A stretch of DNA of 64,000 nt from NCBI GenBank assembly GCA_046154185.1, contig JBJXGE010000035.1, positions 1-64,000 of the forward strand. The letters run 5' to 3'. Shown here in pieces: positions 24,877-34,171 of the stretch. The DNA is from JBJXGE01 sp046154185. Its GTDB lineage: Bacteria; Planctomycetota; UBA8108; UBA1146; JAJFFE01. Numbering within the stretch: position 1 is the first letter of the stretch; every line of letters starts with the position of its first letter. Below the pieces are notes generated by a model. It was given only the letters and a program-made list of their open reading frames with translations, made no database searches and was not told where the DNA came from. Position numbers and translations under genes: made by a program.

Positions 24877-26144
24877 ATGCCGAGCGCGCCGTGATCGCTG
24901 CGCGCGGACTCGGAAAACGCTACGAGATCGGCGCGCGGGGGCCGGCCGGACGCAGTCTGCGCGCGGCGCTGACGGATTTCACCCAGCGCGGCTGGCGGCG
25001 CCTCATGCGCCCGCGCGAGCGCGCCGCGCACTGGGCGCTCCGCGGCGTCGACTTTTCCATCAACGAAGGCGAAGTTGTCGGGATCGTCGGGCGGAACGGC
25101 GCCGGCAAGTCGACGATTCTTAAGTTGCTCGCGCGCATCACGGAGCCGAGTGAAGGTGAAGTGCGACTACGCGGTCGCGTCGGCTCGCTGCTCGAAGTCG
25201 GCGCCGGGTTTCACTCGGAACTCACCGGTCGCGAGAATATCTTCTTGAGCGGCTCGATCCTCGGCATGCGGCGCCAAGAGATTGTGCGACGCTTCGCCGA
25301 CATCGTGGCATTCGCGGGCATCGAGCAATTCATCGACACTCCGGTGAAGCACTACTCGAGCGGCATGTACATGCGGCTAGCGTTCGCGGTGGCGGCGCAT
25401 CTCGACACCGAGATCTTGCTCGTCGATGAAGTCTTAGCGGTCGGGGACGTGCAATTCCAAAAGCGTTGCCTCCTCAAGATGGAAGAAGTCGGTCGCCACG
25501 GCCGCACGGTGCTGTTCGTTTCACACAGCATGCCGATCATCGTGCGCCTCTGCACGCGCGCGTTGCTCCTAGAAGACGGGCACATCACGCGCGACGGAGC
25601 ACCGGGCGACGTCGTGTACGAATACACGCACCAGGGTAAGGGGCTCATCGCGGAGTGCGAGTGGCGCGAACGCGCGCCAGCCGACGATTGCGTGCGTCTC
25701 AATGCGGTGCGCGTTCTCAATACCGCGGCCGGGCCGTGCGCGAGTTTCGATGTGCGCGATGAGGTCGTCGTGGAATTTTGCTACGAGGTGCTCGCGGCCG
25801 GTGCGAGCTATAACGCCGCGTTCATTTGTCACAATCAAGACGGCGTCGTGCTGTTCTCATCCGCCGACAACGCGCCCGCGGCCGTCGCGCGCGAGGACGC
25901 GACCCGCGCCGGCGTGCGCACCGCGCGATGCCGCATCCCCGGCGATTTGTTGACCGAGGGCTATTACAGTATCACGGCAATTATTTCGAGTACGACCGGT
26001 GGGTGCTCGACGCACCTGCGGCAGGACGAGTGTCTGCGCTTCCTCGTCACCGACGCGGCCGCCGGCGATTCCGCCCGCGGCACCTTCGGCGGCGAGATGC
26101 CCGGCGTGATCCGGCCGAAGCTGACGTGGGACGCGCGCGGCTGA
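24873..26144 (+). CDS. polysaccharide ABC exporter ATPase, Wzt-like with carbohydrate-binding C-terminus
   Basis: This 423-residue protein has an ATPase domain with Walker A GRNGAGKS at 73-80, the signature YSSGMYMRLAFA near 161-172 and Walker B ILLVDEVLAVGD at 181-192. The insertion between strand 1 and Walker A (residues ~20-55) and LLEVGAGFHSELTGRENI are typical of O-antigen/teichoic-acid exporters (Wzt/TagH/KpsT). Residues ~255-423 form a beta-rich extension like the Wzt C-terminal domain that recognises the modified end of the glycan chain. The membrane partner (Wzm) is not next to it or elsewhere in this window, which is unusual. It is translationally coupled to the acyltransferase gene. 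Confidence 0.9.
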   Translation: MNAERAVIAARGLGKRYEIGARGPAGRSLRAALTDFTQRGWRRLMRPRERAAHWALRGVDFSINEGEVVGIVGRNGAGKSTILKLLARITEPSEGEVRLRGRVGSLLEVGAGFHSELTGRENIFLSGSILGMRRQEIVRRFADIVAFAGIEQFIDTPVKHYSSGMYMRLAFAVAAHLDTEILLVDEVLAVGDVQFQKRCLLKMEEVGRHGRTVLFVSHSMPIIVRLCTRALLLEDGHITRDGAPGDVVYEYTHQGKGLIAECEWRERAPADDCVRLNAVRVLNTAAGPCASFDVRDEVVVEFCYEVLAAGASYNAAFICHNQDGVVLFSSADNAPAAVAREDATRAGVRTARCRIPGDLLTEGYYSITAIISSTTGGCSTHLRQDECLRFLVTDAAAGDSARGTFGGEMPGVIRPKLTWDARG

Positions 26145-26191
26145 CGCGCGCGTCGTGATCTTCGCGCGACTCCGACTCGTTGGCTCTCTCT

Positions 26192-27031
26192 TTAGAGACA
26201 CGGCGCGGGCGAGCATCCAAGTCCGTCGGCGGTCGAATCGGAACCGCAATCAGGATGCGGCGCGACCGGCGGGGGACTTCCCGGTGAGAAGAGCGCGCTA
26301 AGTGAATAAACGGCATCTGCGATATTCACCAGTCCATCATCGTTCACGTCACACGCATCAGGACAGCCTGGACCGACGGTGCCGGCAACGAAGAGCGCGC
26401 CGAGAAGTGCGATTGGGTCAGCGACGTCGAAAAGCGCATCGGCGTTGCAGTCGCCGCGACGAAAGCGGATGGCAGTAAGCGTCACCGAGCCGTCAGTCGT
26501 CATCGCCGCGATTGCGGTTCCGGCCGTGAGCACGGCCCCCGTCGAGTCGCCGGGCGACATCGTCCATGTCAGCGCCGCTTCGGCGCCATCGATGTCTCCG
26601 ACCAAGCTCGCGGGCACAGTGTTGTACGTGACGATCGCCAGCTCCTGCTGGATTTCGTACGTGAAATCTTCTGCGCCGATGTAACTATAGACACAGCCAA
26701 CCGTGAACCCGCCGGCCACCAGTGTCGGCTGGAAGAAGTCGGGTCCAAACGATTGGAGATGCGCGCCGGGCTCGACGCTGGCCACCGTCAGAAACGACAC
26801 ATCGTGCGACAGCGCAAGCGAGAAACCTTGCACCGTGACTGGAACAACCCCCGGGCTTAGATTCTGTACGAGGTCGATGCCCACTGACCCAGAGCCGGTG
26901 CCGATCGACGGCTCGTACGCGATGGCCGCGGGCTCGAGAATCATGTTGAAACCATAGGAACCCCCCTGGCCTAAAACGGGCGTCACGACGAGGATTGCTG
27001 CGATTGCAACTAGAGCGATTGAGTATCTCAT
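26192..27031 (-). CDS. exported protein with cohesin-like domain and C-terminal dockerin-like module
   Basis: This 279-residue protein has a clear signal peptide (~1-22, cleavage after VLG-QG). A beta-rich domain follows (~25-190), with the pattern VQGFSLALSHDVSFLTVASVEPG seen in cohesin-like domains of this group. The dockerin-like C-terminus reads FRRGDCNADALFDVADPIALLGALF, then DVNDDGLVNIADAVYSLSALF and a CGSDSTADGLGC tail. ATG 27031 is chosen because a GGAGG ribosome site lies 4-8 nt upstream and the signal peptide begins there. It converges on the Wzt gene. Confidence 0.82.
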   Translation of the reverse strand: MRYSIALVAIAAILVVTPVLGQGGSYGFNMILEPAAIAYEPSIGTGSGSVGIDLVQNLSPGVVPVTVQGFSLALSHDVSFLTVASVEPGAHLQSFGPDFFQPTLVAGGFTVGCVYSYIGAEDFTYEIQQELAIVTYNTVPASLVGDIDGAEAALTWTMSPGDSTGAVLTAGTAIAAMTTDGSVTLTAIRFRRGDCNADALFDVADPIALLGALFVAGTVGPGCPDACDVNDDGLVNIADAVYSLSALFSPGSPPPVAPHPDCGSDSTADGLGCSPAPCL

Positions 27032-27309
27032 GATCCTCCACTTCCATTGCTGCAACGCCAAGAAAGCCGACATAGCGGCTCAGAAATTTGGACGTCGGCG
27101 CAATTTTCCTCTCGGCGGTCGGAAAGTAAAGGAGGAGACTTCTTCGCGACTCGTAGCATGAGCCCGCAGACCCTCCCATGGACTTCGGGAGCCGAGCACG
27201 CAGTGATCGCGCAAGACTTCGGGTCTCTAGCCTATTAGAGTACTCTTCGACGCCGCGCACGACCGGATCGTCGAGCGCCCTCGAAGTCCATTCCGACGCA
27301 ACCGAGGGG

Positions 27310-27400
27310 ATCATTGGACCCCGCACGACCACCAGCCGCGCCTTGTCGTCGGTTGCGACGGTGTCGTCACGATGAATTCAGTGCGGGGAATCCAATGACG
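27310..27400 (-). pseudogene. decayed 3' end of an A-type exported-protein gene
   Basis: The minus strand reads IPRTEFIV, then after a frame change DTVATDDKARLVVVRG. This mirrors the C-terminus of the gene at 28728-30551 (IPRNQFVV-IDTSATGDTARLVVVR-IQ-stop). At DNA level 27310-27342 matches 28727-28758 with one indel and few substitutions. A short match to an internal A-type motif (DDPVVRGV) occurs at ~27250-27270, in the wrong order, suggesting rearrangement. The remainder of the 431-bp gap 27032-27462 shows no other gene. Confidence 0.6.
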
Positions 27401-27462
27401 GAAAAACTCGGCACGTCAGCCCCTTGCCTATCTGTCTAAATGCTGCTATTAAGTGTGGCAAA

Positions 27463-28689
27463 ATGACACCATACCGCGACCGCGCCATTAGCTCTTTGGT
27501 TCGCGACGCCCTCGCCGACTTGCCGGTCGTCGCTGTAACGGGATTGCGACAAGCGGGAAAGACGACCTTTCTTCAACACGACCCAAGTGTCGGCGCGCGG
27601 CGTTACGTGAGTCTCGACGACTTCGCCCAACTGACCGCCGCGCGGAGCGATCCCGAGAGTTTTGTCGAATCGGCCGAGCCGCTCACGATCGATGAAGCGC
27701 AAAAGTTCCCTGAACTCCTCACGGCGATCAAGCGATCGATCGACAAGGACCGCCGGCCCGGGCGTTTTCTCTTGTCTGGCTCGGCAAACTTCGCGTTGCT
27801 GCGCGGCCTCAGCGAGACACTGGCGGGTCGAGCCCTCTACGTCACTCTGCATCCCTTCAGCCGGCGTGAGATTCAAGGGCGACTTGGCGTTCCGGCTTTC
27901 CTTCGCGCTTTCTTTGCTAGCGGCGAGCCGCCGCCGTCGACGAACTCGACTGCGCTCCACCCACACGAGATTTTGCGAGGCGGACTACCGCCTGTGTGCC
28001 TGAAGAAAGTGAAACGCGCCGAACTCTGGTTCAAGGGTTACGAGCAAACCTATCTCGAGCGCGATGTGCGCGAGCTAGCACGAATCGGCGATCTCGTCGC
28101 GTTTCGCGGGCTGCTGCGCTTGGCGGCGCTGCGCTCCGGCCAAGTGCTTTCGGTGAGCAATCTCGCGCGCGACGCCAAACTAAACGCCGCAACTACAACG
28201 CGTCACTTGAGCCTATTGGAAGCGTCGTTTGTCATGACGCGACTTGCCCCTTACTTGGGGAACAAAGCGAGTCGTCTCATAAAGTCCCCAAAGGTCTACA
28301 TCGCGGATGCAGGACTTGGAGCGTTTCTCGCTGACGTCGACGAAACATCGATCGAGCGCGGTGACCCGCTGTGGGGCTCGTTGCTGGAGACCTATGTCGC
28401 GCAGAATCTCGTAGCGCTGATCGAATCCGACTGGCCGAAGGCGCGCTTGTACTACTGGCACGTGCAGGGACGGCATGAAGTCGATTTCGTGATCGAGCAA
28501 AAGCGCGAGACCTTGGCGATAGAGGTCAAGGCCGGAACTCGGTGGGACGAACGCGATCTCGCCGGCTTGCGCGCGTTCTTGGCTAGCACTCCCCGATGTC
28601 GAGCGGCCATACTCGCGTACAACGGCAAAGACTCCGTGAAGCTCGGCGACAAGTTGTGGGCAATTCCACTGGGGTTGCTGCTTTCGTGA
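27463..28689 (+). CDS. AAA_14/DUF4143 ATPase with nuclease-like C-terminus
   Basis: This 408-residue protein has an N-terminal P-loop GLRQAGKT (27-34), TIDEAQKFPELL as Walker B region and LSGSANFALL as sensor-like motif. It fits the AAA_14 family of archaeal/bacterial ATPases. The DUF4143 C-terminal part ends with GRHEVDFVIEQKRETLAIEVKA, a PD-(D/E)xK-like signature, and a winged-helix-like stretch (SVSNLARDAKLNAATTTRHL) lies between. The role of such proteins is unresolved. They are spread by transfer and vary in copy number. The gene sits on the plus strand between a decayed A-type 3' end and the intact one, flanked by a ~33-bp direct repeat, which indicates insertion or duplication at this site. 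ATG 27463 is preferred to a TTG at 27424. Confidence 0.85.
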   Translation: MTPYRDRAISSLVRDALADLPVVAVTGLRQAGKTTFLQHDPSVGARRYVSLDDFAQLTAARSDPESFVESAEPLTIDEAQKFPELLTAIKRSIDKDRRPGRFLLSGSANFALLRGLSETLAGRALYVTLHPFSRREIQGRLGVPAFLRAFFASGEPPPSTNSTALHPHEILRGGLPPVCLKKVKRAELWFKGYEQTYLERDVRELARIGDLVAFRGLLRLAALRSGQVLSVSNLARDAKLNAATTTRHLSLLEASFVMTRLAPYLGNKASRLIKSPKVYIADAGLGAFLADVDETSIERGDPLWGSLLETYVAQNLVALIESDWPKARLYYWHVQGRHEVDFVIEQKRETLAIEVKAGTRWDERDLAGLRAFLASTPRCRAAILAYNGKDSVKLGDKLWAIPLGLLLS

Positions 28690-28727
28690 ATCATGAACCG
28701 GTCGTCCTTACGACCAAGCCGCATGCA

Positions 28728-30551
28728 TCATTGGATCCGCACGACCACCAGCCGCGCCGTGTCACCGGTCGCGGACGTGTCGATCACGACGAACTGGTTG
28801 CGCGGAATAGCCTGACAGAAGTCGAGAGATGTGACGCTCACGTCGGGCAACGTGATATTCAGCTTCTTCAACACGCGCGTTCGATGGACGACGCCATTCG
28901 TCTCGACGTTCTTGTGCGTTGGAAAATGGATCGTGCGCGGGCGCATCGGCAGGCTGGCACACACGACGCCCTCCAGCCGCAGTTCGACCGTGCTCGGCCG
29001 TAAAGCGTCGACGAGCACGCTGGCGGCGAGATCGATTCCTTCATAAACATCGCGGATGACAGGATCGTGCACTTCGACGACTCGGCCGTCTTGCCGTCCG
29101 CCACTCACGCATTGGGCGCGTTCGATGTGAGCTTGCTTGCGCACGCTCGCCAGCGCGAGCGGCGCACCGCCGACGCCTGCCAAGAAGTTCTCCTCGATCA
29201 CAACTCCCTGGTATCGCGCGAGTACTTCGCGCCAGGTGCTCACGAGTTGGGACGAGTTTGTGTCGGTGTCGAAGAGCGCGGTCAGCGCCGCGCGTGGTGC
29301 GGCGATTGTGTAAACCTCGAGGCGGAGACTCGGCAGCTGTCGCTCGTGGACTTCGATGAGTTTCTGTTCGATTGTCGCGAAACGACTCGGGTCGCCGACG
29401 AGCGTGAGCTTTGCGTCCGCGGCGTGCGCAACCATCGGATCGCCCGTCAAACCGAGCGCCGCGAGAATAGTCACCGTCTGCGATTCCTCGAGCGGATCTG
29501 AGTCATTCGTCGCGATTCGGTCGACTATGCTCACGTGGCGATGGGAATCCCATTCGTCTTCGCCATAGTGGGGTAGCACGAGCGGAACCTGCGAGTGAGG
29601 CGAGCCGCGCGTGAGTGGAGTGAGATCATAGATGCGCCACGGGAAAAGATCGGCGAACCGCTCACTCGGCGCCGTGCTCACCCGCACGACGAGCGTGCCG
29701 CCGACGTTGCCCGCGACGTGCCCGATGACGACGTAGCGCTCGTACGGCACCCGAACCCGTGTCGCGATGAGCGCCTCATCGACCGTCGGCAGATCGAGCG
29801 GTCCGTAGTCGTCGCCGACCGGCGTTTCCGACGTCACGACAGCGGATCGGCGGCAGGAGATATCGAGTGTCACGAGCGGATCACTTGCAATCGGGTAGGC
29901 CGATATTTTCACGCGAAGTCCGAAGAGATCCGAGGTAATCGCCGGCACCATCATCGGCGTTGGGGTTGACTGGTTGACTAAGTAATCCGCGACGAACGAG
30001 ATTTCGCGCTCGCGCGCGAGCACGAGCGGCTGGTCGCGCGGTCCGCTGCCGCTGAGCCACACGACCGCGGGCGCCGCCAACAACTCGCGAATCTTTGTGT
30101 CGCTTGGATCGGCGAGGGCGGGATGCTCGCGCAGTTCGTGGGGCACGAAGACGCATTCGAATTTCAGTTCCCGCGTCCCTGCGCGCTGCAGGTTTCTCAG
30201 CGTGGCCTCGACAATTTGCAGGCGTGCGGCCGGAGCACGACAAATGAGCCAGCCGTCCTCGCAGGTCGCAGTGCTCTTTCTTGCACGCGAGTCGTGAACG
30301 AAGGCGCGCGAAAGGACGATGGAAAAGACTGCTTCAACGGAGAGGTATCGCGTGATCGCCGATCCAGTCCGCGCAAAGCCGAAGGGACTCGCATCGTCGG
30401 CGGAACTCGTCGCGACCGTTCGACGCAAATTGTAGGTGCGCGTCTCGAATTCGTCCCCGCCGGCAGCCGCTAGCGTCGCGAGCGCGACGCTAGCGAGCGA
30501 CACCCGCAGGAGGAACGCGAGAGCGCGGCCGCGCGCGCGCCGAATTTTCAT
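28728..30551 (-). CDS. large exported protein, A-type, first copy (A1)
   Basis: This 607-residue protein has a signal peptide (~1-30). It then has the family opening FETRTYNLRRTV, a region ending in ECVFVPHELREHPAL, and a C-terminal half with DPVIRDVYEGIDL, RTIHFPTHKNV and IPRNQFVVIDT. The opening motif plus small alpha/beta units recall planctomycete exported proteins with secretin-N-like domains, but I cannot assign a function. The start ATG 30551 overlaps the upstream B1 stop by ATGA. An open frame to 30914 is rejected because it has no coding character. It is closely similar along its length to A2 (32360-34171), and both follow a B gene. Confidence 0.75.
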   Translation of the reverse strand: MKIRRARGRALAFLLRVSLASVALATLAAAGGDEFETRTYNLRRTVATSSADDASPFGFARTGSAITRYLSVEAVFSIVLSRAFVHDSRARKSTATCEDGWLICRAPAARLQIVEATLRNLQRAGTRELKFECVFVPHELREHPALADPSDTKIRELLAAPAVVWLSGSGPRDQPLVLAREREISFVADYLVNQSTPTPMMVPAITSDLFGLRVKISAYPIASDPLVTLDISCRRSAVVTSETPVGDDYGPLDLPTVDEALIATRVRVPYERYVVIGHVAGNVGGTLVVRVSTAPSERFADLFPWRIYDLTPLTRGSPHSQVPLVLPHYGEDEWDSHRHVSIVDRIATNDSDPLEESQTVTILAALGLTGDPMVAHAADAKLTLVGDPSRFATIEQKLIEVHERQLPSLRLEVYTIAAPRAALTALFDTDTNSSQLVSTWREVLARYQGVVIEENFLAGVGGAPLALASVRKQAHIERAQCVSGGRQDGRVVEVHDPVIRDVYEGIDLAASVLVDALRPSTVELRLEGVVCASLPMRPRTIHFPTHKNVETNGVVHRTRVLKKLNITLPDVSVTSLDFCQAIPRNQFVVIDTSATGDTARLVVVRIQ

Positions 30552-32308
30552 GGCGCTTCCTCGACTCGCACGATCGTGACATAAGCAGAATCCGCTTCGA
30601 TTGCCGCCTCGATAATCACGTCGCGGCCGAGTAGCACCGTGCGTGTGTCGTTCCAAGTTGTGAGCCGCGCGCTCGCGAGTTCGATCTGCACCGGTTTCTT
30701 CATTTCCACGCTGAAATCGTTTCCATCCGCGGCGATCAAGATTGGAAACTCGAGCACTCGCGGGCGAATCACCACGTCTTCGCGCGCCGCGCCAAGTAGG
30801 CGCAGATCGACGCAGTCCGGCCGAGCCGGGTTGACGAGCAAGCTGGCCTCGAGGAGTACTCCACCCTGAAGCGGCGCGACGACCGGATCGCCCAAGGGTG
30901 AAGCGACCATGCATCCACCCGCTACTTCGAAATCGCGGACGTAGAAGTGCGTGCGGCCGTGACGGAGTCCAAAAGCTGTTTCAGCAAAAGTGAGGACGCT
31001 GTACTCCTCGAGTCCCACGTTTTTGTGTTGAGCGATGGTCTGTCGCCACGAAGAGTCGAGGACGCCCGGCTCCTTGAGGAGTTCTGGTAAGACCGCGCGC
31101 GGAACTGCGAGACGCGTGAACGTCACACTGAAGTTCCAGAATTTGCGATCGTAGTACGATTGGAGCCCCTTTTGCACTTTGCTGTGCTCCGCGGCCGTTC
31201 CGTGCACGATCAGTCGCGACTCGCTCCACCACAGGGTCGGGCCGGCCTTCGAACTTAGATCCGAAATGCGGCTTGCTTCAAACACGCGCTTTCGGGATTC
31301 CTCGACGAGTTCCTCTGCAAGCCCCACGCCTTCGAAGTTGCGCGGCGGCGCGAACACACCGACTCCGAGTGGATCTCTCGCCGGCCAAATGCGCTCAGCA
31401 AGTGGAAATAGCGGCGCGAGCGTGTAGCTCCAGCAGCGCGTGTCGGCGAGGGGAGCGACCGTTGGCGCCGTGGCGCGCGCGATGAAGACGCCACCATCGG
31501 CGCCACCGACCCGCGCGACGACGGCGTATTGCCCAATCGGTAGGCGCACGCGAGTGGAGACAACGGCCTCGTCGATGATCGGCAACTCGAGGGCGCTGTA
31601 CTCTTCCCCGATGGCCGCTTTTCGGAACGCAACCGTGCTCGCGCGCCCCGCGAACTCGAGCACGACCGAGCGGGCGTTGGGGAGCAAATAAGGTACGACT
31701 TGAAATCGAACGCCGGCGGCGAACTCGGTGATGGTTGGGTTTGTCACAGGCGACGGACCCGTTATATGGACTTCAAAGTTGTCGTGGGCGGAGACCCGTC
31801 GCTCCTGCGAAAGCGCGACCGCGACACCATCGAGTGTGAGACGGTTCAGATACGTCACGCCCGAGAGCGCCATCAGCTCATCTCCGCGCGCGACGACGTC
31901 CGCGAGTACCGCGTGCGTGGCGAGCGCCGTTGGAACGAACAGGCACTCGATCGTGATCGGGCGCGGCAGCGCGGACTCGAGATCGTGGATGGTCGACTCG
32001 ATGATCGCGAGCTGTTCCGGCTGCGCCGTGCATTCGAGGCGACCCTCGAGGATGCGCCACGACTCTATACCTGGAACGCGTGATTCGAGGATCACGAGTA
32101 GATCGTGCGGAGAAAGAAAACGCGTGTCGTCGTCGAGAAAGACACGCGACTCTTCCATCGCCGCAGGTTCAACGATCATTCGATGACGCACGTGCGAGCC
32201 AACGAGTCTCCGTACATCAAAAATCTGCGTCATTGGTTCGCCCAGGGCGAATAAACCCGTGTTCAAGAACGTGACGAGCAGCGCCGGCAACAGATAACGT
32301 GTCCCCAT
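30548..32308 (-). CDS. large exported protein, B-type, first copy (B1)
   Basis: This 586-residue protein has a signal peptide (~1-22) and the opening IFDVRRLV. It continues with RFLSPHDLLVILESRVPGIE, LECTAQPEQLAIIESTIHDLESALPRPITIECLFVP, PYLLPNARSVVLEFAGRAST and a C-terminal LLGRDVIIEAAIEA...VTIVRVEEAP. Each block has a close counterpart in B2 (34168-35955). The alternating strand-helix-strand units around the LECTA...ESTIHDLE segment resemble the ring-building (secretin N1-like) fold in outline, but this is a visual impression. ATG 32308 follows A2 by 51 bp. Its stop overlaps A1 by ATGA, so the pair is translated together. Confidence 0.75.
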   Translation of the reverse strand: MGTRYLLPALLVTFLNTGLFALGEPMTQIFDVRRLVGSHVRHRMIVEPAAMEESRVFLDDDTRFLSPHDLLVILESRVPGIESWRILEGRLECTAQPEQLAIIESTIHDLESALPRPITIECLFVPTALATHAVLADVVARGDELMALSGVTYLNRLTLDGVAVALSQERRVSAHDNFEVHITGPSPVTNPTITEFAAGVRFQVVPYLLPNARSVVLEFAGRASTVAFRKAAIGEEYSALELPIIDEAVVSTRVRLPIGQYAVVARVGGADGGVFIARATAPTVAPLADTRCWSYTLAPLFPLAERIWPARDPLGVGVFAPPRNFEGVGLAEELVEESRKRVFEASRISDLSSKAGPTLWWSESRLIVHGTAAEHSKVQKGLQSYYDRKFWNFSVTFTRLAVPRAVLPELLKEPGVLDSSWRQTIAQHKNVGLEEYSVLTFAETAFGLRHGRTHFYVRDFEVAGGCMVASPLGDPVVAPLQGGVLLEASLLVNPARPDCVDLRLLGAAREDVVIRPRVLEFPILIAADGNDFSVEMKKPVQIELASARLTTWNDTRTVLLGRDVIIEAAIEADSAYVTIVRVEEAP

Positions 32309-32359
32309 TTGGGATCCATTCTTATTAAGGCGCGCCGGCGGGTTGCGGTGCGCGTGAGA

Positions 32360-34171
32360 TTACCAAATCCGCACGACAATGACGCGCGCCGTTTCACCCG
32401 CGGCAGCCGTATCGATCACAACAAACTTGTCGCGCGGAATGGTCTGGTTGAAATCGAGCCGGCTCACACTCACGTTGGGCAAAGAGATGTGACAGCTCTT
32501 GCGCACGCGAGTGCGTCGCACGACGCCATCCGTTATGACGTTTTCGTGCGACGGAAAGTGGATCGTGCGCGAGCGCTGCGGACCGGCACCGCACACAACG
32601 CCCGTCAATCGGAGCGCGACCAGGTCAGGCCGCGACGCATCCGTCAGGACGCTCGCGGTGAGGTCTATTCCAGCAAAGACTTCGCTCACGACCGGATCGC
32701 ACGCTTCGACAACTCGCCCACCGTCTGACGATGCGCCGCTGAGGCATGCGGTGGTCGCGACGTACGCCTCCTTGCGGACACTCGAGAGCGTGAGCGGCTG
32801 ATCACCCGCGCCCCCGATGGAGTTCTCCGCAATCGTCGCATGGACTTGTTGCTGCGCGAGCAAATCGCGCCAGCCGTCGACGAGCGTCGACGGCGCCGTG
32901 CTCGTGTCGAAAAGACTCGCAAGCGCTGCGCGTGGAAGAGTGAGTTCGAGCACATCGAGACGAAATCGCGGGAGGCGCACATCGCAAACTTTTGCAAGCG
33001 CGTCGAGTAGAGCCTGGTTTGTGAATAGAGAGAGCTTTGCAAAGGCGAGCGACCAATCAGCGGAGTTGAGTTTCGAAATTCCGAGTTCCTGAAGAAGCGC
33101 AGTCACCTGCAGCGATTCGAGTGCGCCTGGGTCGCGCACTCCGCCGAACTCCGACTTGTCCGCATCGAGATCAGCAAATCGTCCCCACTCGTCTACCGAG
33201 TCAGAGTCAGGACATTGTCGAGGTTGCGATCGTTCGTTCGGGTGCGTGAGCGGTGAAATGTCAAACACCTTGAACCAAGCGCCTGCATCCGGCGCACGTG
33301 CCGGGTCGACGCGCAGAAGGAGCGCTCCGCCGGCGCCGCCGCCGACGCGGCCGATTCGCTCGTACTTTCCCAACGGCACCCGCACTCGCGTCGAGAGCAC
33401 GGCCTCGTCTATCGTCGGCAGATCAACCGCGCCATAGCCATCGCCGACGGGCGCGCTCGTCGTCGTCATGAGCGAATGCCGACAAGCGATGTCGACGACC
33501 GCAGTCGTTTCGTCAGCGAGCGGAAACACCGACAGTTCGACGCGAAATCCGAGAGTCTCCGTCGCGATGACAGGCGACATGGTCGGCAAGGTCGAAGTCT
33601 GCGCACTCTCGTAATCCGCAAGAAACGAGACTTCGCGTTCGCGGGTGAGAACGAGCAACTGGTCGCGCGGCGCGCACCCCAAGAGCCAAGCGACCTGCGG
33701 ATTCGCAAGCAGTTCGCGCACGTTGGCGTCTCTCGGGTCGTCGACGGCGGGATGCCTCGCAAGCGCGTCGGGGACGAACACGCACTCGACTTGAAACTCG
33801 CGGGACGCGACGCGGAGAAGCTCAGCGAGCGTGATTTCTACTTTCTTGAAATCGAAGGGCGGTGAACTGCACACGAGCCAGCCGTCCTCGTACGTCACGT
33901 AGTCTTCGGCGACCACAGTCGAATCCGCATCGACGGCGCGTTGTGCGACAAGCGCGCGAAGCGCCTCAACGGTAATGACGCCTGAGCGGGCGACTCTTGG
34001 CGCGGCAAGCGAGTTGAACGACTTCTCTGTCGCCACGAGCCGCTGCACATCGTAACGGCGCGTTTCGAGTTCTTGTGCGTTGGTGGTGATTGGAGCCATC
34101 AGCACGACGGTGGCAAGGGCAAGGCATCGCCGCGAGCGAAACAACTGAGCGAGAACTCGATAGGAAATCAC
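32360..34171 (-). CDS. large exported protein, A-type, second copy (A2)
   Basis: This 603-residue protein has a signal peptide (~1-33, cleavage after TNA-QE), then ELETRRYDVQRLVA, ECVFVPDALARHPAV, GDGYGAVDLPTIDEAVLSTRVRVP, CDPVVSEVFAGIDL, RTIHFPSHENV and IPRDKFVVIDT...ARVIVVRIW. The order and spacing of these blocks match A1. Differences are scattered, and insertions occur mainly in the central region (~300-350). The start ATG 34171 overlaps the B2 stop by ATGA. No catalytic motif is recognised. The export signal and lack of membrane helices point to the periplasm or cell surface. Confidence 0.75.
   Translation of the reverse strand: MISYRVLAQLFRSRRCLALATVVLMAPITTNAQELETRRYDVQRLVATEKSFNSLAAPRVARSGVITVEALRALVAQRAVDADSTVVAEDYVTYEDGWLVCSSPPFDFKKVEITLAELLRVASREFQVECVFVPDALARHPAVDDPRDANVRELLANPQVAWLLGCAPRDQLLVLTREREVSFLADYESAQTSTLPTMSPVIATETLGFRVELSVFPLADETTAVVDIACRHSLMTTTSAPVGDGYGAVDLPTIDEAVLSTRVRVPLGKYERIGRVGGGAGGALLLRVDPARAPDAGAWFKVFDISPLTHPNERSQPRQCPDSDSVDEWGRFADLDADKSEFGGVRDPGALESLQVTALLQELGISKLNSADWSLAFAKLSLFTNQALLDALAKVCDVRLPRFRLDVLELTLPRAALASLFDTSTAPSTLVDGWRDLLAQQQVHATIAENSIGGAGDQPLTLSSVRKEAYVATTACLSGASSDGGRVVEACDPVVSEVFAGIDLTASVLTDASRPDLVALRLTGVVCGAGPQRSRTIHFPSHENVITDGVVRRTRVRKSCHISLPNVSVSRLDFNQTIPRDKFVVIDTAAAGETARVIVVRIW

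Noticed and set aside
30552..30914. 121-codon N-terminal extension of A1
   Set aside because: The extension lies wholly inside B1 in another frame, lacks coding character, and the signal peptide starts at ATG 30551.
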